A DNA stretch of 64,000 bases from Bathymodiolus brooksi. Its lineage: Eukaryota > Mollusca > Bivalvia > Mytilida > Modiolidae. The position numbers were made by a program, and so were the translations under genes. Of the stretch, positions 38,810 through 50,800 are shown piece by piece (positions within the stretch are counted from its first letter, which is position 1; every line of letters starts with the position of its first letter). The stretch spans positions 14,833,506 to 14,897,505 of the forward strand of contig OY804579.1 of assembly GCA_963680875.1 (NCBI GenBank), written 5' to 3'. The notes under the pieces are model-generated. The model saw nothing but the letters and a program-made list of their open reading frames with translations. It made no database searches and was not told the origin of the DNA.

Positions 38810-41800
38810 CTGAAAATGTAAATAGTTCATATTATATCATTGCAATGCAATATTTCCATCATAAGTTAAACAAAGTACATGTGAAATATCTTTCCATGAT
38901 GTTAATATTTAATACAACCATTCAACTAGAGCTCCATTAGAGTTTGTATCACTGGGTGTTCAAGCACTGTGTGGTTTCTGACCATTCATATACAATATGG
39001 GTTCAAATACCAATGTGTTTGTATGTGCTTGTAGTTTCTAGACAAAGCTTTCATTCCTTTTCCCATAGGGTCTTATGTTAAGGACTAAGAAACAACACTT
39101 AAGAAGAAAATCTTTGAATGATTACCCATTCTAACATGATGTCCTTCTTTCGCTTTGTGAAAAAATGAGCGATTTATCGATTGGGTATAATCTCATTAGC
39201 ACATGTGCCGGTTCATGTGACTGACCTTCCCGTCGTAAATGAACATGTTGATGAAATATCATCTGCTCGAATTTGGCAAAATAAATTGTGTGCGACATTG
39301 TCTGCAAACGTAAATATAAATTACCGTCTTCCAATCAAAGTATACTACCGTATTTGTACTCTTAGACATATCAGAATCAAAATAATTCATGGAAGCCAGA
39401 ATGTGTTTTGAGTTTTAACATGGGTTGGCCTATGACCTCTGGCTCGGGATAAAATACTAATATCCGCCAACCCATGTTAAAACTCCAAGCACATTCTGGT
39501 TTCCATGATTTATTTCTTAAATCACCAATTTGTCATGTTTGATCATCAGTTAGCACCAAATTAACAACACATAATAAAGAACATTTCAGCCTAGTTGGTT
39601 ACAGTTTCAGTCCATACAGTATTTCTTGAGAAGAAGGTTGAAATAAATATAAGTTTTACAGACGACAGCCGGACGTTGGACGCCAAGTGATGGCAAGAGC
39701 TCACACCGCCCTTCATATGAAATATATATATCTGCTGGTGTAACACACATATCACATACATGAGGGATCAATTGAAAAACTTTTTTTAATTCCTGAAATT
39801 ATTATCTGGCCACTAAATTTTAATGTCTGGTGGCCAATGAACCATTTTTCTTAATAAACTAAATTGAAATTGAATATAATATTGACTAAATGAAGTTTGT
39901 TACAAGCAAGTTTTAGTTCATGTAATAAAATCATTATTACATTTATAGTTTTATATAGTATTATAAAACCATAGAATTCGTTTTTTGTGATTAATCGTCA
40001 TATTGCACGGCAGGTTTTCATATTGAATGGAATCTGATCTATTTTTAGCAACAGGAGAAATCCTGGTTAAATTAAAAAATTTACCAGTCACTCGTTTTCT
40101 ATGTCCGTTGCAATGACGTCACACAAACACAACAGTTGGAAAACCAAAGTGGCACAGAAGATTTACAAATGAAGCAGAATGCAAATATGAATTTGTACAC
40201 ACTGAATTAGTACAAGCGTTTAAAACACAAAGAAACAAATTTAATAACTTAAAGAAACAGGCGAAACAACAGTTTTACGATAATATTAACGAACATCTTG
40301 ATGATCTCAAAACAGTAAATAGCAAAATGTATTGGAAAACAATGTTACTAAAAAATGACCGCTCTACGAATGAGTTACCTCCACTCCATGATCCATTCAA
40401 TAATTTTAATTTGGCATATGATGCCACTCAGAAATCCAATGTTTTGAACAAATATTTTTGCTCGATTACCAAGTTGAACAACGATGATGCTGTCTTGCCA
40501 GATTTTCATGACAGATGTGAAAATATTCTATCCCAAGTTATCGTTACTGAACAAGAAGTAATTGATATGTTATGTACTCTTAATGCTAATAAAGCTGTTG
40601 GTCCCGATATAATTAGTAATAGGATGTTGGTGTCTGTAAAGGAGGAGATATTGAAACCATTGTGTAGTTTATTTAATAAATCCTTACGTGAAAAAGTATT
40701 TCCATCGGACTGGAAAATCGCCCATGTAATCCCTTTGTTTAAAAATGGGGACAAATCTTTACCATCTAACTATATTTTCTTGTGTAAGTAAGGTGCTGGA
40801 AAAAATTATTTTCAAGCATGTGTTTAATCACCTACGGTACTTGAAAATAAACTATTATACAAGTTCCAGTCTGGATTTATACCAGGTCACTCTACAAGTC
40901 ATCAACTAATAGAGTTGTATCATAGAATATTACTTGCATTAGAGGCAAAACAAGTGACCAGCGTTACATTTGCTGAAATAAGCAAAGCATTTGATACAGT
41001 TTGTGTAAAAGCACTTTTATATAAACTTGGCAAATATGGTATTAAAGGGGATCTGCTTTGTTGGTTAAAAAGTTATCTTTCTAACCGTACTCAAAGGGTT
41101 ATGATAAAAGATGCTTTATCCGGGATTGGTCATTTGCATGCGGGTGTGCCTCAGGGGTCAGTATTGGGCCCTTGTTCTTGATCTTCATAAACGATATTAC
41201 TAATGAGATAGTAGGTCTAGGTCGTCTTTTTGCTGATGACACGTCTATTGGACATATAGCACAAGATGAAAGCACACTAAAAAATATGATTAATACAGAT
41301 CTGAATCACCTGAAAAAATGGTCAAACAGGTGGTTATTAAAGTTTAATCCCACCAAAACTGAAATTATTATTTTTAATGTCAATGGCATTGAATGTAATT
41401 TAACATTTAATTTTGACCAAACAACTATTGATCCAGTACATACACACAAACATTTAGGGATTGTATTCAGCAGCGACTGTAAGTGGACTAGACAAATTAA
41501 TTGAATCAGCTTCGAAACAACTTAATGTACTCAGAAAATTAAAATACCGTCTTAACAGAAATTACTTAGAAAAAATTTACTTAACATTTATTAGACCTGT
41601 ATTGGAATATGCATCTGAAGTGTGGGATAATTGTAGACAAATAAATTTGGACAGATTAGAAAAAGTACAGCTTGAAGCTGCGCGTATTGCTACGGGATTA
41701 CCATCATTTGCCAGTATAAATTCTATTTATATCGAGACGGGGTGGGAAAAGTTGAAAACTAGAAGGGAGGTAAGAAAATTGGTCCTATTTTATAAAATTG

Positions 41801-44800
41801 TTAACGGTCAAGTACCTGATTATTTAACAGAATTGGTACCACCTACAGTCGCTAACACTAATAATTATAATTTAAGGAACAGACTAAATATTTCACAACC
41901 ATCATACCGATTATCTACATATCAACAGTCTTATTTTCCAAGTACGATTAAATTATGGAACACTCTAGATCTGAACCTTCGTCAACTGCCGACACTTCCG
42001 TCTTTTAAATCCAAATTGCAACAAAAATATTTTCGACCGAAAACTGTACCTTCTTACTTTTCTTTTGGAGACCGATATCTTAGTGTATTGCATGCTAGGC
42101 TTAGAAATAAATGTAGTTCTCTGAACAGTGATTTATTTAAATCGAAGTTGTTCATGTGGATATAAAAACAAATGTTCCGAGCATTTTCTATTATTTTGTA
42201 ATAAATTCAATTTACTTAGAAATAACATGCTCATTGAATTAAATATGCTTGATATGGGGGGGTCTACCGGTAAATATCCATATTTTGTTATTTGGAAATG
42301 ATAACCTGCCTGTAGAAATAAACACGTTTATATTTTCATGTGTACAAAAATACATAAAAGATACATGGCGTTTCTCTTGAACTAACAAGTCAACATGTAT
42401 AACATTATTGACAATTGTCAACATTGTGTACTTCTACGTCATGTATGTATATTCTTTTCTTGGTTGCGCTTGGGGTATCGATTGATTAACGTGTCACAAG
42501 TCGATGAAATATACATGTGTTATTCAGTTCAAATTGTACTTACCTATGCAAGATCCCCATGAATTAATTAAATCCCAACATATAAACAATGTCTAATCGT
42601 AATACGATCCAAGTATGCAACACACATACACCACGTGCTTAAGAATTGTCTTTGAGGTGTGCTCAATTTGCCATATATTATACCTTAGCACACAGTATGT
42701 TTCATCAACTTTTGAAATTTGCATTTTTCGTTCTATTGTATGTTTCATTTCTTTTTTTCTTCGTCTTCATATTCTGAACATATATTTTATTATTATGTAT
42801 TTAATGCTGTTCTGATTATATGTAAATTGATGTAACTAGCGGAGAAGACATTTCTAAGTTGTAAAACTTGTGTCTGATCCATTTGTTGTTATTATGAACA
42901 ATAAAATAAGTTTAAATCAAGCGTTCTATGATATTAAAAGGATCAGCTCAGTTGCTTTTGAATTTGAGAAAAAAACCGGAATAAGGACAACTCGCCCCAC
43001 TGCCAACTCGCCCCCCGTTTCAACCAACTCACCCCCCTTTTCGAGACAACTCGCCCCCCTAGTAAAAAAATATTTCCAACTTGCCCCCCTTGTGAAGTGT
43101 GGTAGACTTGACTTGAAAAATATCTAGTTCCCCATAGGTTGTCGGAAAGGTATTTCTAACTTTTCTAACTTTTCCTGTTTTTATTTTAATTAGTCTTTGA
43201 TGGACAATTAATTATCACCGAAAAAGTACCATCAAACATTGTGTTTTTATAATTTTAACAATATATATCCAAGCTGTTATTACAAACAACAAGAGGTAAT
43301 GTTTGTTCAAGAAAAAGAGAGATTGGTATGGTTTGTTTTTGATTTCAAAACAACGAAATTGAGAAATTTGTATGGCTTTGTATGAAAATAATAAATAGAA
43401 AATTTGCAGTTGGTATGTATTCAGAATATCGTCTGTGTATCCTTGTGTCGTGTGTGAGTCTCCTGTTCGTGGTAGGTAGGAGGCTCTCCAGTGTGATTCC
43501 TGTGACAGATGACAGCATCGTACCTGCAATTCTGGTAAGTCAAAGATTTATATCTTTAGTTATAAACTTTTTTAAATCATTTTTTTTATCCGATGATACC
43601 ATGTTGATTCAATAGTTAAAATAGACAAAGTCTTACAGTTTTAATATATAAAAAGTTCAATTTACAAATATACTGTATCCGATTGGGTGAATTTATTTTA
43701 CTTCTAGTGATTTTAATGTACAAAATGGTGTTAGAAAAGGAAATATTTTATCACCCTAATTTATATAAATGATCTGAATATGTGATAAAGTGAACATTAT
43801 ATACTGTTGAATACGGAGAAATCTGTGTATGATCTTGGACATAAAAAGAGACAGGAAAGAGGTATTTGTAGAAAGGTTAATATGCTTAAACGAAAATTTC
43901 ACACGTCTTCATCGGACGTTAAGATTCAACTTTTCAATCATATTGTATGAATGTTTATTGTGTTTATTTGTGGTCTAATTGTGAATTATCGTCTTTAAAC
44001 AAAATACGAATTATGTATAATCTTATTATTTTTATTAAAAAAACAAAATGTTTTTAAAAGAATTTAAATAAAGTGTTTATTATTCATACATAGACAGACA
44101 AGCCAATTTGGAGTAAATCAGCACCTGTTATGCTGTAAAAATACAGAAAGGAGTCTCTATCACATTCCCATCAACATCCTAGTATAGGGAACTTGATAGT
44201 TTCCAAGTCAGTCTACCACACTTCACAAGGGGGGCAAGTTGGAAATAATTTTTTTACTTGGGGGGCGAGTTGTCTCGAAAAGGGGGGCGAGTTGGTTGAA
44301 AAGGGAAGCGAGTTGGCAGTGGGGCGAGTTGACTTGGATTCAAAAAAACAACAAACAATCCCTAAAATTGATCCAGGTACACAAAAAAACTTGGTTTGTT
44401 AAATGTAATAAAACAACTACAGCACTTCATTTTGTGCAATATGATGTGTTATGGAGCACTGAAAAGCAATATTGACCGCGGCATTCAGCCTTGGTCAATA
44501 GTGCTTTCAGTGCCTTCGGCGTTGGTCAATATTGCTTTTCAGTGCTCCATAACACATCATATCGCACTCAATGAGTGAGTGATTCCTGTTTAACGCCAAT
44601 TCAGCAATTTTTCAGCTATGTCATGGCGAAAACAAGTTAATTTTCAATGAGATGATGATGAGGTCCGCTTTGTTCTAGATCAACAAGCTGAGTTGGATTT
44701 TTATTGAGCTAGCTCACTGAAACAACAGTCCGCGGGTAGACATGTCGCTCCACTCAGACACATTATTCTGATTCCGAGCAAACCAGTCTTTGCTCTTTCT

Positions 44801-47800
44801 CCTTAATGCTGCGTGCTTAGCGGAGAAGCAACAAATGCCAATTTTATCTTTGGTTTGACCCGACAATCTACCGCACTCGAGGCGAGCACGCTAACCATTA
44901 CGCCACCGATGCGGTTCGCAATCAACGAAGTGCAATAATTGTATAATATTACACAACAATATACATGTTATTATTATTACATTAAGCATGCAATATTCTT
45001 TAATATTGCAATAGAGAATGATGGTTAAGATAGTAATACTTACTGTAACCAATAGAGTACGATGGTTTCCATTCTGTTAAAAAATCAGCACATATTTTAC
45101 CATCCTCTGTTATATTGGGATGGTAAACTTTGGTCTGGAACAAAATCTAAAAAAACATAAGGACATATCAAATGTTATTATACCTCACTCCTTATAATTC
45201 AATTCTTATTGGATATAAATCTGTCACATATGATAAAACAAGTCAGATATTTTTTAATTGTATGTGCATCAATGGACAATACTCCCTATGAGGACACATG
45301 GAGATGTTTTACCATGTGTATTAGCTATCCTCTTTACCTTATATGGTTTAAATGAGGTTGAGGTTATGTGGCTGTTTGATTTGTGTATTAGCTATCCTCT
45401 TTACCTTATATGGTTTAAATGAGGTTGAGGTAATGTGGCTGTTTGATATGTGTATTAGCTATCCTCCTTACCTTATATGGTTTAAATGAGGTTGAGGTTA
45501 TGTGGCTGTTTGATATGTGTATTAGCTATCCTCTTTACCTTATATGGTTTTAATGAGGTTGAGGTTATGTGGCTGTTTGATATGTGTATTAGCTATCCTC
45601 CTTACCTTATATGGTTTTAATGAGGTTGAGGTTATGTGGCTGTTTGATATGTGTATTAGCTATCCTCTTTACCTTATGTGGTTTTAATGAGGTTGAGGTT
45701 ATGTGGCTGTTTGATATGTGTATTAGCTATCCTCCTTACCTTATATGGTTTACATGAGGTTGAGGTCATGTGGCTGTTTGATATGTGTATTAGCTATCCT
45801 CTTTACCTTATATGGTTTTAATGAGGTTGAGGTTATGTGGCTGTTTGATATGTGTATTAGCTATCCTCTTTACCTTATATGGTTTTAATGAGGTTGAGGT
45901 TATGTGGCTGTTTGATATGTGTATTAGCTATCCTCTTTACCTTATGTGGTTTTAATGAGGTTGAGGTTATGTGGCTGTTTGATATGTGTATTAGCTATCC
46001 TCTTTACCTTATATGGTTTACATGAGGTTGAGGTCATGTGGCTGTTTGATTTGTGTATTAGCTATCCTCCTTACCTTATATGGTTTAAATGAGGTTGAGG
46101 TAATGTGGCTGTTTGATTTGTGTATTAGCTATCCTCCTTACCTTATATGGTTTACACGAGGTTGAGGTCATGTGGCTGTTTGATTTGTGTATTAGCTATC
46201 CTCTTTACCTTATATGGTTTAAATGAGGTTGAGGTTATGTGGCTGTTTGATATGTGTATTACCTATCCTCTTTACCTTATATGGTTTAAATGAGGTTGAG
46301 GTTATGTGGCTGTTTGATATGTGTATTACCTATCCTCTTTACCTTATATGGTTTAAATGAGGTTGAGGTAATGTGGCTGTTTGATTTGTGTATTAGCTAT
46401 CCTCTTTACCTTATATGGTTTAAATGAGGTTGAGGTCATGTGGCTGTTTGATATGTGTATTAGCTATCCTCTTTACCTTATATGGTTTAAATGAGGTTGA
46501 GGTCATGTGGCTGTTTGATATGTGTATTAGCTATCCTCTTTACCTTATATGGTTTAAATGAGGTTGAGGTCATGTGGCTGTTTGATATGTGTATTAGCTA
46601 TCCTCTTTACCTTATATGGTTTACATGAGGTTGAGGTCATGTGGCTGTTTGATATGTGTATTAGCTATCCTCCTTACCTTATATGGTTTACATGAGGTTG
46701 AGGTTATGTGGCTGTTTGATATGTGTATTAGCTATCCTCTTTACCTTATGTGGTTTTAATGAGGTTGAGGTTATGTGGCTGTTTGATATGTGTATTAGCT
46801 ATCCTCTTTACCTTATATGGTTTAAATGAGGTTGAGGTCATGTGGCTGTTTGATATGTGTATTAGCTATCCTCCTTACCTTATATGGTTTAAATGAGGTT
46901 GAGGTCATGTGGCTGTTTGATTTGTGTATTAGCTATCCTCTTTACCTTATATGGTTTAAATGAGGTTGAGGTCATGTGGCTGTTTGATTTGTGTATTAGC
47001 TATCCTCTTTACCTTATATGGTTTTAATGAGGTTGAGGTTATGTGGCTGTTTGATATGTGTATTAGCTATCCTCTTTACCTTATATGGTTTACATGAGGT
47101 TGAGGTCATGTGGCTGTTTGATATGTGTATTAGCTATCCTCCTTACCTTATATGGTTTACATGAGGTTGAGGTTATGTGGCTGTTTGATATGTGTATTAG
47201 CTATCCTCTTTACCTTATGTGGTTTTAATGAGGTTGAGGTTATGTGGCTGTTTGATATGTGTATTAGCTATCCTCTTTACCTTATATGGTTTAAATGAGG
47301 TTGAGGTCATGTGGCTGTTTGATATGTGTATTAGCTATCCTCCTTACCTTATATGGTTTAAATGAGGTTGAGGTCATGTGGCTGTTTGATTTGTGTATTA
47401 GCTATCCTCTTTACCTTATATGGTTTAAATGAGGTTGAGGTCATGTGGCTGTTTGATTTGTGTATTAGCTATCCTCTTTACCTTATATGGTTTTAATGAG
47501 GTTGAGGTCATGTGGCTGTTTGATATGTGTATTAGCTATCCTCTTTACCTTATATGGTTTAAATGAGGTTGAGGTCATGTGGCTGTTTGATTTGTGTATT
47601 AGCTATCCTCTTTACCTTATATGGTTTAAATGAGGTTGAGGTTATGTGGCTGTTTGATATGTGTATTAGCTATCCTCTTTACCTTATATGGTTTAAATGA
47701 GGTTGAGGTCATGTGGCTGTTTGATTTGTGTATTAGCTATCCTCTTTACCTTATATGGTTTAAATGAGGTTGAGGTCATGTGGCTGTTTGATATGTGTAT

Positions 47801-50800
47801 TAGCTATCCTCCTTACCTTATATGGTTTAAATGAGGTTGAGGTCATGTGGCTGTTTGATATGTGTATTAGCTATCCTCTTTACCTTATATGGTTTAAATG
47901 AGGTTGAGGTCATGTGGCTGTTTGATATGTGTATTAGCTATCCTCCTTACCTTATATGGTTTACATGAGGTTGAGGTTATGTGGCTGTTTGATATGTGTA
48001 TTAGCTATCCTCCTTACCTTATATGGTTTACATGAGGTTGAGGTTATGTGGCTGTTTGATATGTGTATTAGCTATCCTCCTTACCTTATATGGTTTAAAT
48101 GAAGTTGAGGTCATGTAGCTGTTTGATATGTGTATTAGCTATCCTCTTTACCTTATATGGTTTAAATGAGGTTGAGGTTATGTGGCTGTTTGATATGTGT
48201 ATTAGCTATCCTCCTTACCTTATATGGTTTAAATGAGGTTGAGGTAATGTGGCTGTTTGATTTGTGTATTAGCTATCCTCTTTACCTTATATGGTTTAAA
48301 TGAGGTTGAGGTCATGTGGCTGTTTGATTTGTGTATTAGCTATCCTCTTTACCTTATATGGTTTAAATGAGGTTGAGGTCATGTGGCTGTTTGATATGTG
48401 TATTAGCTATCCTCCTTACCTTATATGGTTTAAATGAGGTTGAGGTCATGTGGCTGTTTGATATGTGTATTAGCTATCCTCTTTACCTTATATGGTTTAA
48501 ATGAGGTTGAGGTTATGTGGCTGTTTGATTTGTGTATTAGCTATCCTCTTTACCTTATATGGTTTAAATGAGGTTGAGGTCATGTGGCTGTTTGATATGT
48601 GTATTAGCTATCTTTACCTTATATGGTTTTAATGAGGTTGAGGTCATGTGGCTGTTTGATATGTGTATTAGCTATCCTTACCTTATATGGTTTTAATGAG
48701 GTTGAGGTTATGTGGCTGTTTGATATGTGTATTACCTATCCTCTTTACCTTATATGGTTTAAATGAGGTTGAGGTCATGTGGCTGTTTGACATGTGTATT
48801 ACCTATCCTCTTTACCTTATATGGTTTAAATGAGGTTGAGGTCATGTGGCTGTTTGACATGTGTATTAGCTATTCTTACCTTATATGGTTTAAATGAGGT
48901 TGAGGTATGTGGCTGTTTGACATGTGTATTACCTATCCTCTTTACCTTATATGGTTTAAATGAGGTTGAGGTCATGTGGCTGTTTGACATGTGTATTAGC
49001 TATCCTTACCTTATATGGTTTTAATGAGGTTGAGGTTATGTGGCTGTTTGACATGTGTATTAGCTATCCTCCTTATCTTGCATGGTTTAAATAAGGTTGA
49101 GGTTAGGTATATATTTGACCATGTGTACTAGCTATTCTCCTTACCTTAGGTGGCTTAAATGGAAAGTCTGTTGTGAAATCTAATCTCAGCCAAAATCTAC
49201 CACTACTGTATGGAGTATCAGTCTGAAATACAGAAGAGTGACCCATCACAAATACAGACATGTTTAAAAGCATTGATTACTTACATACCACAGTGGGACC
49301 AGGGGCGTAGCTGAGGCTTAATAGTGTGCACGCCATAATTTTTTACTCCCCTCCCCCCCCCCCCATCAATTTTTTTTTTGACGAGATGCAAAATTCATTT
49401 CAGGGTTTCATATAACATTGAATCAATCACAATTTTAATGACTTTAATAGACAAGAATTTCTTAAAATTTTTCAAAATCTGCCCTTTGTGTCTTAGCAGA
49501 TACGAACACCTCCATTGCTTTGTACAAGTCCACTTCAAAATACCGGTGAATATATATCAATCTAAGGGAAGATAGCCTGTCATTCTTCATAGTCGGCCTA
49601 GCATAAGTTTTCAAACGTCTCAGTACACTAAATGATCTATCAGCAGTAGCGCTTGCTACTGGCATGGTTAACAAACTCATAATATTGTGTCTATAGAATG
49701 ATAGAGAACTAGATTTACAGAATCAAGTATGGTATAAAGTGTTGTTGGCAAATCTTTCCATTTTGTAATGGCCGATCGGGTTTGCCATCTGGCAACTTCT
49801 CTACTGAAATCCTCTAATGACAAATCAATGTCAGCCTGGTATGCCTCGTATATTGTAACATGATCATCAGTTAATTTGTCTACAGCACGAGACAGTAGAT
49901 GCTTTGCATGGAAGCGGTTTTTCGAATAAAGGAGACGTGGCTTGGTTTTGGTTTATGGTGTTTAAGGCCACTTTCAACAATATTTCAGTTATAAAGTGGT
50001 GGTCAGTTTTATTGGTGGAGAAAACCGGAGGAGACGTGATTCAAGTTCTGTAATCAAATGGTTCAAAAATGGATAGTACAAAGAAATTCGACAATACTGT
50101 TTTGGCATTTCCGCGGGGTGATTGGCTCTGGTAGTCTATCTACCACATCGCCTGGGGATACTTTTAGATATATCAAAAGATTTGACTAAGTTAAGTGTAG
50201 ACTGATACAACTCATCCCAAACCGATTCGTCCTGTCGTTCAGTTCTTAGCATTTCAATCGCGGTCTTGGATTCTTTGATGGCTTCAAGAAGGTCGCAGTC
50301 GGTATCTTGGAAGAATGCTGACAGGTATACAGTGCTATGTAAAATATGTTCCACTACTACTAAAGCTATGATTAACTGAAAACGCATGATGGATGCAAGA
50401 AACTGATGGGCTTTGTCATCACATTGGTTGTGTAAGCGTTCTAACCCATGGACCACAACTGGATATGACGTCTTAAAGGTATACAATGCATCCGTTCGAC
50501 TTATCTATCGCATTTCACAGAGGGTCCGTAATTTTGTCCTTTTTTCCATGTTTTCCAAAGCAGAAGCATCAGTGTCTAGTACATCAAAGAAAGCCTGTAA
50601 TTTCTTTGCAGAGTAGTCAAACGCGAACACGACTTCACTGAAACTGATATCATCAACATGCTCAAGTCTTTGATTGACAACATGTGTTATCTTTGGTAGA
50701 CGTTATTTTCAACAGACAGTCGGCATTACCTATGGGTAGAGGGTTGCTGCTAACAAAGAAGCTACTGAACCAAGGGTTGAAGTCATCACTTCGAAAGTTT

